Assembly: GCA_038503035.1 (NCBI GenBank)
Contig: JAVSML010018901.1
Span: 62,001 to 126,000 of the forward strand
DNA from: Crocodylus rhombifer
Lineage: Eukaryota; Chordata; Crocodylia; Crocodylidae
DNA length: 64,000 nucleotides
Reading direction: 5' to 3'
Shown: piece after piece, positions 10,865-58,102 of the stretch
How positions within the stretch are numbered: the stretch's first letter is position 1
Layout: each line of letters starts with the position of its first letter
Notes under the pieces: model-generated
The model's database searches: none
The model's input: only the letters and a program-made list of their open reading frames with translations
Told to the model about the DNA's origin: nothing
Translations under genes and position numbers: made by a program

Positions 10865-11701
10865 GAATCCCTTTTAGGGCTTTTTAGATAATGTTAGCAA
10901 TGACATGTATCCAGAAGCAACTGGGTAACCTACACAGAACACTGATAAGTTCATTGTTGATAAGTAGTTATCCTTGCTCAAGAATACATGCATATTGAGG
11001 CATCAGGCTGTTACTACTAACAGGGGCTGATATCATTAATGATTTGGCAAGGGTGATCATTGGTGCTCTGTAAGTAATTAGACAGGAAGGCAGGAATTAT
11101 CTGAAGAATTGGAACCAGAAGAAAAAAAACAAAATATGCTTCTGGTTTGCTTCAACCTGTTGGAAAGTGCTAATAAATATCATTAGAACAAAGTTGCATT
11201 TGTTCCACTGATGCTTCCAAATTCAGTGCGTTTCCCACATAGGTGATGATGATGCAGGTAACAACTTCAATCGGCTCATGGAAAAAAAAAAGGGCAGAAA
11301 GTTCCAAAGGATAAGCAAAAGGGTCATCAGACTGACTCGACAATGCTCCAGCCTCAGAAGAGGGACAGCAGAACAGATATGGTTTCAGCAGCTTCCTCTT
11401 ACAACTTGCTGACTTTTGTGGTCAGTCACAGGTTTCTGAGTAAGGGTTCTTTTTATTTTTTTAGGTTTCTGGAAGGCAGTAATTTGCAGCTTCTGCTTTT
11501 CATTTCTTAATTTTATTAATTTGAAACTGCAAGTGTGTAACGTTGATATCCAAGCTGATTTGTCCCTTTAATGCTTTATGAAGTTCAGAAGCTTTTATAA
11601 ACAGTCATGAAAAATGTTTTCGTCCATCACTGAAATTTAATGTTAAAAGTCACAGATTTCCCTGTTATGTTCACATAACTGCTGTGTTAATTTAAGTGTT
11701 T
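10865..11701. other. Intergenic AT-rich sequence
   Basis: No gene or repeat recognised. Confidence 0.45.
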
Positions 11702-11709
11702 ATCCAGAG

Positions 11710-12007
11710 CAGTAATTCTCAACCAGCATGCCAGGAGATCCTTTTAATGGTGTTGCCCAATATAAGCACTGTTAGATATGCAAACAGCTGCATGCGATTC
11801 CCTTGATAAACTCAGAGATTTCAAACAGGAATCCATTGTGTCAAAAACTTTCTAACCTGTTGTAGTCTTTCTGAGTTCTTTGCAACAGAAAAATTGCTCG
11901 AATATCTTCTTAGTCAAGACAGAAATGAAAACTAACAGCAGTCATTTTCCAGAGTCCCCTTGAATCTAATGAGGAGTGCCTTGAGTCTACAGAGTTGAGA
12001 GCCACTG
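11710..12007. mobile_element. hAT-Charlie-like MITE
   Basis: Left end CAGTAATTCTCAACC and right end GTTGAGAGCCACTG are inverted repeats of the CAGTGGTTCTCAAC type. Target duplications ATCCAGAG (11702-11709) and ATACAGAG (12008-12015) match at 7 of 8 bases. Confidence 0.85.
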
Positions 12008-12015
12008 ATACAGAG

Positions 12016-13840
12016 CTTAATATTCCGAGATGCTGACAGTCCACCACTACAACTGGGCTAATATAATCTCGGGAATAAATCCACCAAGTCATTAGAATTG
12101 TTTATGCCATTGGTGCATTTTGGGCCTATGCAGAGCTATAACAGAAAATCCCACCAGAACAGATAGGCTAGCTGGGGAATCAGGTTGCCTATACTTGTAC
12201 AGCTTTTGACTGGATGGGAAACACTGTAACTAAAAAAAACACACAGGAAAATGGATTATGAACTGTTTGGCAGAGTTGCTAGCTGCCTTGCTCCAGGCTG
12301 CTTGACACTGGTGACTCTCGGTGGTGTGACTGTAGTTCCAAACACTGTACCCCAACGTCAGTGGTAAGGTTAAGTGGGAGATGTAAGTGGTAGACAACTT
12401 TCAAGATCAGGCCTGCAGAGCTGTTGCAAGAAGCAAAAGAAAAGCAAAACAAAGGAATTTCATTTAAAAACCCCCAAATAATCATTTATACTCAGTGACT
12501 TGACACCACTGCCTACTTATATCTACTTCCTGCACACAAGTTCCCACTGATTTCAGGGTGATTACTTGAAGCATAAGGGTCCTGCTTTGTTGTATAGATG
12601 GCAGAATCAGGTCCTGAAAGACTTAGTATATTAATATAGGTTTTGTATCAAGCAACTAAGAGCAGTTCACCTGCAACTATTGCACAACAGGTACAGATGA
12701 ATGCCATTATTAGTAGAAGTTACAGCAAAGCATGTGGCTTTTTGCTATCAAAGGACCCAATCCTACACATCAATGTACTAATGCAAAGCCCCCATACAAC
12801 AGGATTTCATCAATTCCAGCAGCAACCCATGCAAGTCTTTGGAGGATGACCATGGACTATGGCTCACCAATCTGGCATCTCATTTTAAACAAACGTTAAT
12901 AAAAAGCTACACACACCTCTTGGGAGTGCCAAAATTGCCTTTTATAACAAAAAAAGTAGTTTAGAACATGACAACATTTATAAATATGACCTTATTTTAA
13001 TATATTACAAGTTATGATTTATGTACTTGCTCCAGTTTCCAGTACCTTAATATACTCCTCCTATCTCAACTTCTTGTCTCACAGAAGTTCTGCTGCCCTT
13101 TGGACAGCAATTTGTAGCCCTGTTACAAATCTCATCTTTGCCAATGAAGCCCAAAAATTGGGATACTGAATAATTCTACTATACCACAAACTGCAGGAAT
13201 GGCTGACTGTGATCCTGAAGCCTGCATTGTGAAGGAAGTAACATTAGAATCTCAGAACCTGCTGCAAAGAGTACTTGACACCAAATCAAGGGATTAAATA
13301 AGGAATGGTGAAAAATCAGCCTTGTCTGCTAAAGGCCTGAGCTCTCCCTCAGGAAACATCACACCCTTTCCTCAGGCACTTCAGTTCAATCTGCTTTAAT
13401 GACTGACGGTCAGAGGAGGTTCTGTATCGGTCTGTCAGATTGGTTCTTCTGCTCTCATCCACAGTTACCTCTCTACAGTCCTTCCTCCTCTCACCTCAGA
13501 GTACCTTCAACATTTCCCCAATTCATCTAATGGACATTATTGCTCATTTTGTGGTCACTGATAAAGTTCTAGAACACAGCTTCAACAGGTAAATGCAATT
13601 GCCGTGCAGTGACCATGTTTAAGGACATGAGCTGATTTTAGAAATGTAATGCAACTGAACTCTGTCTTAAATGTGACATCAAGAACATTTATAGGGTGAT
13701 ATGTCAGTGGCTCTTAGTGTGCATCTTTCAGGTTCGCTCTGTGGGACAGAATAGTGGGATTATAAATAGTCACTTAAATACACTATTTCACTGATTCTAA
13801 AATGTGGTTCCCACCCCCACCCCCACACATAAGCAGGAAG
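12016..13840. other. Intergenic sequence without recognised features
   Basis: Mostly AT-rich unique-looking sequence. No conserved reading frame or repeat terminus was found. Confidence 0.45.
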
Positions 13841-13841
13841 C

Positions 13842-13855
13842 GGGGGGGGGGGGGG
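13842..13855 (+). repeat. Poly-G tract
   Basis: An uninterrupted run of 14 G follows a C-rich tract at 13811-13827. Confidence 0.9.
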
Positions 13856-14238
13856 AGGAGAGGAGCAGAGGCTTGTGGGCGAGCTAGGAACCAAAGCTGG
13901 TAAAAGGGCAGACACAAGCAGCAGGCAAGCTGCTTGACCTCCCCATACCTGCAATGGTGAGAAGGGTAAATTAAAGATGACCCCCTTTCACAGCAAGCCC
14001 GTGGGTGAGTAACCCTGGGTGCCATCTGGGTCTGTATTCCAGGGATGTGAAAGGTTAAGGGATGAATCATCTAACCCATAAGTGCAGTAATAACTGGTTA
14101 GTTTACTGGTTATCCCTTAGCTTGGAGCCAATGCAGTCTGGCAGGGAAGAGGGGAAGGGAAGCCAAGTGGTGCCCCAGCAGGAATCAGAATGCAGAAAGG
14201 CAAGCATGAGGGTGAGAGGGGTAAGGAGGACTAGTACC

Positions 14239-15426
14239 TAGGGGTGCGCCAATAAAGATTTTCCTGGCCAATACCGATGGCTGATTATTAACCGGCCATC
14301 CAGTAGCCAATTTACAGGAATGCAGCCAGGCAGCATGGAGAGCAGTGTCCTGACAGTAACTCTGTGGGGGGAGAAGGGGCATAGGAGAAGGAAGGGATGC
14401 AGGGAGAGGCAGATCAATGCCCCCATGGTGAGGGAGGGAAAAGGGCAGGGGCAGGTGCTACCCAGCCAGGGTGGTGAATGAGACCCCAGAACCAAGACGG
14501 AGCCATGGGCGGCTGGGCACAGGGGCTGACTACCCACTGCTGCCTGTACCCCCATGGGAGGCAATACGGGGCATATCCCCTCCAGATTTGTGCATGTGGT
14601 AGGGTGGCCATCATAGAGGAGGCCTTTATGTCCTCTTGAAGAGAAAAATAGAAGACATAAAGGCATTGGGTTTCGTACCAGCAGAGGACAGAGCAGCAGA
14701 AAACCAGAATGTCCTCTATGATGGCTACCCTAGCATGTGGTGTAGGCAGGATGCCCACTGCAGGCTCGGGGTCAGGGGCTGTGCCAGCCTCTTCCCAGCA
14801 GGGGGACTGGGCTGGGACTGCACTCAGGGTGGATGGGGTGGAGGTGGGCTACAACCACCCCAAAATGCCCCATAGCCACTCCTTACAGTGCCACCGCCTC
14901 CCGGCCCACCTCCACCTGCCTCAAACACAGCCCCAGTCCAGCCCCACCGCTGGGAAGAGGCTGGTGCAGCCCCTGACTTCAACCCCACGATAGGCAGTCT
15001 GCCCTCACCCCACACACAAATCTGAGGGAATACATACCCCTCCATGTGTCCTTTGGGGGTATATGAAATGGCGAGGAGCTCTCCTCCCTTGCGCCGCTGG
15101 ACGAGCCATTCACAGATCCTCCTGCTTGCATTCATTTCACCAGCTGGGCAGCACCTGCCCTGTCCCACTCCCTCCCTCACCTTGGGGGCCTTGATCTGCA
15201 TCCCCCACACCTCTTCCTTCCCCCATTCCCTTTCCTCCCCACAGACTTATCAGCAGGATGCTGCTCTCCAAGCTGCTAGGCTGCATTCCTGACTGCACGC
15301 ATGCACATTGCATTTATTAGTGACATTATCAGCTACACTGGCCAAAAAAAGCTGATTGCGGATAACATTAATTTTCCTTTTATTGGTGCGGATCCGATAT
15401 TCCAACAATGTATCGGTGCACCTCTA
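14239..15426. mobile_element. Fold-back hAT-like element with long terminal inverted repeats
   Basis: Ends TAGGGGTGCGCC and ATCGGTGCACCTCTA are inverted repeats. The flanks CTAGTACC (14231-14238) and CTAGTATC (15427-15434) match at 7 of 8. The inversion continues inward: AGGTGCTACCCAGC near 14452 pairs with GCTGGGCAGCACCT near 15142, and TGCAGCCAGGCAGCATGGAG near 14320 with a decayed complement near 15262-15290. Each arm is therefore several hundred bases. No transposase is visible, so it must have been mobilised in trans. A second inverted-repeat element lies inside at 14604-14733. Confidence 0.82.
14604..14733. mobile_element. Nested small inverted-repeat element (MITE)
   Basis: TAGGGTGGCCATCATAGAGGA on the left is answered by TCCTCTATGATGGCTACCCTA on the right, and a second inverted pair (CTTTATGTCCTC / GACATAAAG) lies inside. 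A similar end, TAGGGTGGCCAT, recurs alone at 15874. Confidence 0.6.
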
Positions 15427-15434
15427 CTAGTATC

Positions 15435-17216
15435 CATAGCCCAACAAGAGAACAGAGGGCAGCCAAATGACTCTTCAATTAAGCACTTAGCTGCTCATTC
15501 GTGGGTGCTCCCTTCTTTCTTGTGCAGGCTTCACCTGGGCTGTGCTGTCTGGCTGGGCTTGCCTCCTTCCTCTCCTCCCCCACAATCCTGTCAAAGGGCT
15601 CCCAGCAACAGCTGTCAGATCCACTGCCTTCTTGGTTAATCATTTAACTGATATAATTAGAGAAGGTTAAACAAATATTTTTTAAACAATATTTCCATCC
15701 CTAGTGCATTCTCTACCTGCTTTTGCTTGCCCACCACACCTTGATGGTGAATAATTTGCGGGGGCTGCATCACCTAAAAAGAGCAGGGTCGAAACCCCAA
15801 AACCAGTTGTTACTGCCTTGCCTTTAACCATGTCACGACTACTAGTTTGGTCCAGACCACTTCCAATAGGGTGGCCATTAGTCCTGTTTTATACCAGACC
15901 ATTCTGTTTTTAAATCTTGTATCTCCTGTCCATTCCTGAATAAGAACCAGACTGCAAAAAATCCTGTTTTTCAGTTCACTGATGGAAATTTATGCGAATC
16001 ATTTGTCCTTGCAATTCTGTTGGCTGGGAGTAGAGGTAGGGCGGTGCAGAGCCAGGAGGAGCAGGGTTCTGAGCCAGGGCTGGATGGAGGTGAATGGTTT
16101 CAGAGGCTGGTCACTCTGCGCCTGCGTGAGGAGCCATGGATGCAGTGCATGTGCAGGCACAGCGAGAGCCAAGGCACTGCTGCGCACCTGAGCTCCCTGA
16201 CCCTGGTCTGGGTGTGTGTGGGAAGGCCAAGTGTTGGGACCCAGAGGCCTTCAGGCCTGGGTTTGACCTTTGTGCTTAGCTGCATGCTCATTAAGCCATT
16301 ATTTCTCCTCTGGGAATATGAGTCATAATTAAACAGAGATGCAAATAGATGGAATTCTGAGACTAAAGCACTAATTTGAAAAAAAAAGTGAGACAAAACA
16401 GACTCCAAACAGATCTTTGAGACAAACCATCAAGCCTCTCACTGCAGAAGAACAGTCAAGGGTAGAGGTGAGATTACCTAAGTGGTAGCTTTTTTTCCTA
16501 GCTGATGTTTCTGATAGTATTTCTGGGACAAGAGGAGGTATAGACTGACAAATTGCTTTTAATACTAAATTAAATCAAAACCCATTCAAGACTTGGTTAT
16601 CTTCAGAAACCCATTCTCAAGAATGGGTTAAGTAAGGAAACGAAAACCAGGGAGGTATAATATACTATATTTTTTGTTCAAGATGTCCATGGTGGATAGT
16701 GGAGAATTGTCGTGGGTGACAGAGCAGAGAGAGGTATAAAGAATGTTTCTCAACTGATGAACAAGGTATCAGGTGCAACTATGAAACAACTTCCTTAGCG
16801 CACTCAGACATTTTACCCTAAAACATATACATTCTGTGTGCATGAAGGGAAGATCCAGAGCTCCTGGCACTGATCAGGAGTGGAGCACAAAGAAAACCAC
16901 CTCCCTTTTCCCAAACCGTTGAAGGAGAAGTCAAGCTGGAGTCAGCCAACCACACTGAATAGCATCAGAGGTGTATGGATGGAAAACATTAAATACAGAC
17001 TAAGTAGGATGTACTCATTCATTTGTTTAGAAAGGTGTAAGCTTTCACATGCTACAACCTACTTTGTCAGACGCTGCCTTGCCTTCCAGAATGAGTTAGT
17101 CTTTAAGTATCAATCACCCTGTCCTGCCTGACTTCAGACTCAGGGAGCTGACTGCCTCTCACTAGACTTACTGAATCAGCCACGAATCTGGAATTGATTT
17201 GGCTTGGAACACAAAC
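15435..17216. other. Region before the gene; solo MITE-like end at 15874
   Basis: TAGGGTGGCCATTAGTCCTG at 15874 resembles the MITE end described at 14604. Otherwise no gene or repeat recognised. Confidence 0.4.
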
Positions 17217-17243
17217 ATTTATTTATTTATTTATTTATTTTTT
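17217..17243 (+). repeat. (ATTT)n microsatellite
   Basis: About six ATTT units, upstream of the CpG-rich promoter. Confidence 0.9.
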
Positions 17244-17542
17244 AAAGGAAAAAAGTCTAAGGTGCACCTCTACCCTACCTTCAGACTCACTCTTCACTCT
17301 CCCTCCTCCTGGGGGGCACCGAGCTCAGCAGGATGAAATAGGCTGCAACCAGCCTACACCAGAGCCTTATTCAGAAACACTTAGGTTTATCTTCTTTGCC
17401 CAGAGGGCAGCTCCTTGACCCGACCCCAGCCCCCAACACATTCCCGCCCAGTACGCATGCGCGCAAGCTCCCCGCGGGCGGGGCAGAGCGAGCTGGCTCC
17501 TCTCGGCTCGGAGGCGGAGTTCGCGGACTGGTGCCAGCACCC

Positions 17543-17553
17543 AAGATGGCGGC
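17543..17553 (+). promoter_or_regulatory. YY1-like core promoter site overlapping a short uORF start
   Basis: AAGATGGCGGC matches the YY1 consensus. Its ATG (17546) would open an upstream ORF of 21 codons ending with TGA at 17609-17611, in a different frame from sialin, 109 nt before the main ATG. Confidence 0.6.
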
Positions 17554-17602
17554 CGCACCAACGCTTAGCTGCGCTGAAGCAACTTCCGCCCGGCCGTGGG
17601 CA

Positions 17603-17612
17603 GTCGCGTGAT
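17603..17612 (+). promoter_or_regulatory. Degenerate CLEAR-like (TFEB-type) element
   Basis: GTCGCGTGAT matches 8 of 10 bases of the palindromic CLEAR motif GTCACGTGAC found upstream of many lysosomal genes. The central E-box is altered (CGCGTG), so binding is uncertain. The location about 110 nt before the sialin ATG fits the gene's function. Confidence 0.3.
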
Positions 17613-17720
17613 TGCCGCTGCAGCTGCCGCTGCCCGGCGGGGCTGAGCCGGGGCTCCGGAGCCCTGGCTGCCACTCGGGCCCACTTCGCGGTGGCGACGG
17701 GTGGGCTCAGCCTGGGCGCC

Positions 17721-52424
<34,704 letters not shown>

Positions 52425-53940
52425 AGGAGTCATTGAAATACCCAGGCTGAATTGCTTTGTATTAAAATCATGTGACCTGAAAAGTGCCTTTCACATTGAT
52501 GCCTAAAAATCTACAAAAGTTCTTCAGTTTAATCTTTTATCTTTGTCCTTTTTGTACTAGAAGTCATTTGATAGCATTATGTATGCTGTTTCTGTAACAA
52601 GAAACTACTTGGATCTAGTAGTAGCCTCATGCTTGGAATTTACATAAGACTTATATGTTCCTAAAATTTTTAATCAATGTGTTAGGCACCATTTCCATCC
52701 AGTCTTTTTAGCTAATACTTTCTGAAGTAAAGTGTAGGGTGATATATTTTATCATTGAAGTAGTGGGGGGGAGAGAGAAGTAATTGTGTATGATGCTGCG
52801 TGGAAGACTGGAATGCGAAGAATGGAATGCAGTAAGCAATGATCTGGATTGTCATGGCTGAGTTGACGTGTTTCTACAGTTTTAGCCTCCAGGAACTTCC
52901 TGTTCTTCTGTAGCCTTTTACCTCATTTTATTTTTTATATTGTTTAATTACTATTGGAATCCAAAAAAATCAGAATTTTACATGCACAAAATTATAGTAT
53001 GTAAATATGAGTTCAAGAACGTGGCTTCATGTTGGATACGGAGAAATCGGAGAGCGAAGTACATAGTAGGTAGTTCAAACAGTGAGACTAATGGTGAGGA
53101 ACCCATCCCTTGCTCTCTCTAGTGGTGTAAAATTTTGACATAGCATATGAGGCCAAAGCAGAAGCAGTGGATTCTATGGCTTGACCTTTAAGGCACCTTA
53201 ACAACAAACTGTAAGTGGAATATCTGTGTAAACAAGGTCATTAAAATGTTTTTCAATCCAACAGTATTTTTTTTACTACTGCAATGCACAGTCTCAACGA
53301 CAGAATTTTCCAAGTTTTTTCTTTGCGTTGGTTTGTACAAATCTGCCAGTGGAAACGTATTAAAATGAAGCAGCCGAAACTAGGAAAAGCACTTCAGGGT
53401 TCTCCTCTTCAGTTAATCCAGTTTCATTCAAAGTTGAGAAACACTGTGAAAAAAACTGCCACAACTTCATTTTTGGAAGCTGCCAAGGCTGCTGTAGTTC
53501 AAGTCAAAAGATGGTACTATTAATCACCATCTGTGTTGGAATCCAACAAAATGGACGCTACTCACCCAATTAAACCAGTGCTGTGAAAATGAGTGTTAAG
53601 AAAGAATAGGCAGTTGAAAATTAGGACCCCCACTTACAATGCTAATAATCGTAGATCAATCAAAAATTCCCCTGGAAATTCAGGATTGGGATAGAAGGGT
53701 GAAAGACATTTGGTTTCATTTTTCCACCTCACATCTATATGAAAAGAAAACCATCCTAAATGGTGCTCTAGTGGATCCTACCTCCCTTCATTTCTAGGAA
53801 ATGACAGCTGCTTTTGGTCATCAACGTTAAGGACCATTTTCTTTTGGTCTGAATTGAAGTATCATTTTGTCTTACAATGAAACTACTAAAGCTGGGTTAT
53901 ATCTACTGTTTTTTCACAATAAATGGTGTTAGATTCATAG
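52425..53940 (+). other. SLC17A5: Probable SLC17A5 3' untranslated region
   Basis: Non-repetitive, moderately AT-rich sequence follows the stop codon with no conserved reading frame. The first canonical AATAAA that I see is at 53918-53923. Longer isoforms cannot be excluded. Confidence 0.5.
53918..53923 (+). terminator. Candidate polyadenylation signal (AATAAA)
   Basis: This canonical hexamer lies about 1.5 kb after the SLC17A5 stop. It is the first AATAAA noticed in the 3' region. No transcript evidence is available. Confidence 0.4.
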
Positions 53941-55551
53941 AAGTATGCAGCAGTTACTGAAAATGACCACTTTCCCAAACTTAAGAGTATCTTCTAATGG
54001 GAAAACAGAAAATATACTATGTGCGGTAAATTCATGGCAATTGCTGGTAGACTCCCAAAATTTCAAATGCAGTCAGCCAGCTGAACTGTATGAGTAGAAG
54101 GAATGGTTTCAGTTTGTCCAGAAGACAGCTTGGCTTGTGGCCCTTCTCATAAAAAATAGTGCCTGATAATGGAAAGGGTTACTTCGGCATAAGCACTGTT
54201 CTGAAGGTGGGAGATATGGCTTCGTGCCTGCTCTGGCAGAAGCAGAAGCAGCAGTTCAACCAAGGCCTCCCACTTCCTGAGTGAATATTTTGACTACATT
54301 TCTCCTAATTGAAAGGAAGGCAGTAGCTGCACCTGCTCTCCCCTTCTCTTTGTTTTATGAACCATGCCTCATGTGTAGGTCTAACATTATATTCCCCCAC
54401 ACCAATTATTTTTGCAGCTCTACTCTTTATTATTCCAACCCTCCTCCCCAAAAAGGCATCCAATCAGAAGTTTTCTTATAAAAACTTTGAGCCATCATTA
54501 TTTTATTTTATTGCTTGTTTTTCATCATTTTCCTCCTTACTCTAGTAGAACTGGTTAGTTCATTTTGCCAGCTTCTCTTTTTTTCTCTAATATTAGTAAT
54601 AGTATATAGAGTTTGCCTCTTGGTAACAAGTCACCATGCTATCAGCTGATAAAAAAGATGGTCCTTTTTAGGGCTGTATTGTAACAGTCAACAATCTCAG
54701 TCTAGCTCCCATCCTCAAAAGTGGGTTTTTTGCTAATTCCTCCCCTTGTACTATTGTTGAAATGATTAGTTTCTCCTGTGTCACTGATTACAGTTGATTT
54801 CTCTGTAGTTATAGTATTGTTGTAGATAGGCAAATCTGCATGCTGTAAAGGGAGTCTGATTTGTAGTGACAACGTAACTCTCACTCCCTCCACACACTTT
54901 TCTTTGCATGCTTCTGTGTTGGAGAGTCCCATAATCTGCCACTCTACAAATAGTTCTAGTTGAAGATTAGCAAAGGGCTATGGAAACATTTTTGTCCTCT
55001 TCTTCATCCAGTGCCCTCTGTTCCAAAATACTACAGATGTTCTATGCTGATGATTTCCAACAAAGGATTATAAAAATATATTTGATGCAAGCCGCCTTTC
55101 CCAAGAGTCAAAAGGAAACTTTGGAACTGCTGGAGGGACAACATGATCCAAAATATACATAGGGCAAGCATGTTGACTAACCTAAAGTGCAGACAGAAGT
55201 GTAGCTCTTGGATCTAAGTTATGGCACTTCATAGAAACTGCCCTCAGGTAGACCAATCCTCCCTACCCAACAAACATTCACTGTTGGTTAGGAAGCTCCA
55301 ATTTGGAGCTGATCCAGGGGGAGAGGCTGTGTCTTTTCAGCCTCTTCCCCTAGCTCTTGCTCCCCCACCCCCCCCCACACACACACACACCTTCCCGGCT
55401 TCCATTTTGTTTCAAGATGGGAGGGGGCAGGGGAAGGAGGTCTATTCTGGGGGTTTCCCAGCCTTGCTGAAATGAGGGATGGGTGGTTTGTAGTCCCCCA
55501 CCTTGAGGGGTGCTGGGAAGGCTCAACCTACCCACCCCACTGTTGCAAAAA
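53941..55551. other. Sequence downstream of SLC17A5
   Basis: No reading frame with a known domain. A CA-rich tract after CCCCCCACC lies at about 55361-55391. Confidence 0.45.
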
Positions 55552-56114
55552 TGTTGCGGTTCGTTTCTCGGGAGGCAAAGAACTCTCAGACACACACTAT
55601 TAGCAACACAAAAGGTATATTTGCAAATAGGGTCAGAGTGAAGACAAAAGACCACACTCTGCCCCCGAGGAAAACTCTCAGCTGGGTTTTATCCCTTCCC
55701 TCCTGGGCACGTATGCAGAAGCAGGAACTCTTACAACTCATTTCCGGTTCATACAAACATATATGAAATGACGTCACGTCATCCGTCGCATGTGCATTAT
55801 AATTAACTACTTAAGTATGCGGGGCGGATAGGCATATATGCATTAGCTAATTATGCATGCTTAGAAAGCTCTCCAGGTTACCAAAAGTTCAAACCCCTCT
55901 CTTTCCCAAGGACACAGCCAATTAAATCACAGCCTTTGTAGTTTACAAGAGTAGAGGCAGAGGAGTTTGAAGGTATGCGTGATTTAGTGTTACAAAGAGA
56001 TAGTAAATTAGCGAGATGTCCTTGGTGGTGTTTCTTCTTATCAGGTACGAGATACAAACTGTGCAGTTCTAACAACACTCTATTCACTATACATTTTTAA
56101 TAATATTTCTAACA
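55552..56114 (-). mobile_element. Probable solo LTR (endogenous retrovirus), minus orientation
   Basis: On the minus strand the element begins TGTTAGAAATATT and ends CGAACCGCAACA, giving the TG...CA borders of an LTR. A GATAAAACCCAGCTG TATA-type box lies about 135 bp before the minus-strand end, with CRE-like TGACGTCA motifs before it (about 55771-55782). The layout fits U3-R-U5. I found no clear target duplication and no internal retroviral genes beside it. Confidence 0.65.
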
Positions 56115-58069
56115 TCACCCTCCAGGGACAGCTGGGCAATCCCCAGAACCAGCTCCCTCCCCATTCTGAAAGCAGCAGTATTGGGCTGCATCAACCAACC
56201 AGCGCTCCCAGCTCACGCAGACAGAAGTTAATGAAGGCACTGCACTTTAGAGGGCTTTCATCTGAACCCTCATGCAATGAGGGTTCAGAGTGTTGCAGGA
56301 TCAGGCCCTTTTAAAGTGCTCTGCAACCATGTACCTGTTTTGGGTCATGGCTGTAAAGCATTTCCAGGGGCCAGATAGGGAGAAAATTGTTACTTCTGTC
56401 TGCTGAGAATGCAGCAAGGAGCAGTGCCATTATTTATAAATCTCTCTAACCCACCAGCAGCCCACCTAGCTCTTGAACTAAACCAAAGCTGTTAATCTGA
56501 ATTAGTTTGGCTGTCATCTTCATTTGCAAGTTCCAGGGGTAAGTGCTTTGTCTTCCTCTGCTTTGTACAGTGAGGAAGAAGTTGGCTACTGAAGTAGTGT
56601 TGTAAGTGAAGTAAGTGTTTTTAATACCAAAGAACAAAATCCAGGTTGGTTTTAAAACAACTGAGCAACCTATTGTTAGAAATCCCTAACCTGCAAGCAC
56701 TAGAATGTTGCTACCAGAACAGGACTTGGGGAAACAGAGCAAACCATATGATACCAGTCAGACGTCAAGGGGGGAATTTGCACCTTGCAAAGCATTTTCA
56801 CATAGTAGAATTCAACCATGCATGAGCATTAACACCCCTCTCCTAGTGGAAGGTGCTGAAAGATCTCTCCTGATGACTGGGAACTAAAGGTCAGAAGCTT
56901 CACAACATACTCTGGAGATGACAACTTGAGCAGCTATTTATTTTAGCTGCTACATCTATCTGAGTGTTTACTGGGAGCTTGTAATGGGCCTGCAGGCTCT
57001 CCCTTGTCTTAGGCACTATACAAACACATAAGAGAGACTATGGGCTGTTTATACTATCCAAGCAGCTTGCTGTGGCTTTTTGTAAGAATCCTCCCACTTG
57101 AGGTCTGATTTAGCTTAATTATACCTTGTTTGTGTAATCTCTCACATACTACATGCTGGGATTCTGCCTCATTAAGTCATACTAAACAGTCACCTACTTG
57201 AAACAGGCACAGAGAGATGCATGTATTAATGATTGGCAACCTTACACTAGCAGAACAGTGATATTCCAGTTTAATACTGCTATTAACACTATGTTAATAT
57301 ACTCTGTATTATTAACTCCAAAAAGTCTTGAACCTTAAACAAGTGAGAGTTAACCCATTTCTGGTTCAGTAACATGCCATATTTAATTTGGAAGTAAAAC
57401 AATGATAAGATAAACTACTCATTTCTTTTTAAACAGAGGACCATAGGTCCAGTAATCAATGTCAGTCGGATCTGTCATAGTGTTAAAAGAATAGCATTTT
57501 GTGAATATCCAATGCCTAAAGAAGGAAGTTCAAAACAGAAAACAGCAGGCAGCAAATGTTCATGTGTTATTAGCCTTGGAGCTGAAATGGTATGCTTCAA
57601 ACAGAACTCTGAAGCTCACCAAGAGCCTCTGTTCTGACACTAAACAGCATTGTTTTTTATATATAGATATAGATTGTACACAATGAAAGGAACCAACCTC
57701 ACCAGAGAACAAAGACTGTGAATGAGCATCTTCACTTTTCTTTTCAGACAAATGTGATTACCGAATAAAATGTAATCTTCACCACAATTAAATGTATTCC
57801 ACCTGAGTGAGTTCATTTATGAAGACAATTGTAAATGTTGTTATATATAACCCTAAGCATGGAAGCAAAATTATAAAATTAGTTTTCTATTTTGTTTATA
57901 ACACTGACCTAATACAACCCTTAGTAACTTCCCAGAAGCACAAATGCAGTTTTCAAAGGATCGTAATATAATATAATTCAGTCAAATCACAGTTCAGTTT
58001 CTTTGCAAGACTTCCATTCACAGGAAATTTCTACTTTATCTGTAGTCATTTCAACTGGGTCGAAGTTTT
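56115..58069. other. Intergenic sequence
   Basis: No gene recognised. TAGGCACTATACAAACACAT at 57010 looks like a fragment of an old SINE. Confidence 0.4.
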
Positions 58070-58102
58070 AAAATAATAATAATAATAATAATAATAATAA
58101 TT
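58070..58102 (+). repeat. (AAT)n microsatellite
   Basis: About ten AAT units without interruption. Confidence 0.93.

Noticed and set aside
13700..13800. Possible hAT end at CAGTGGCTCTTAG (13705)
   Set aside because: No matching right end or target duplication was found.
17415..17720. N-terminal extension of sialin
   Set aside because: The frame is open, but the sequence is promoter-type GC-rich DNA, the family has no such extension, and the YY1-like site suggests that transcription starts after this ATG.
53284..53523. 79-codon ORF in the 3' UTR
   Set aside because: It looks like a chance ORF downstream of the sialin stop, with no domain.
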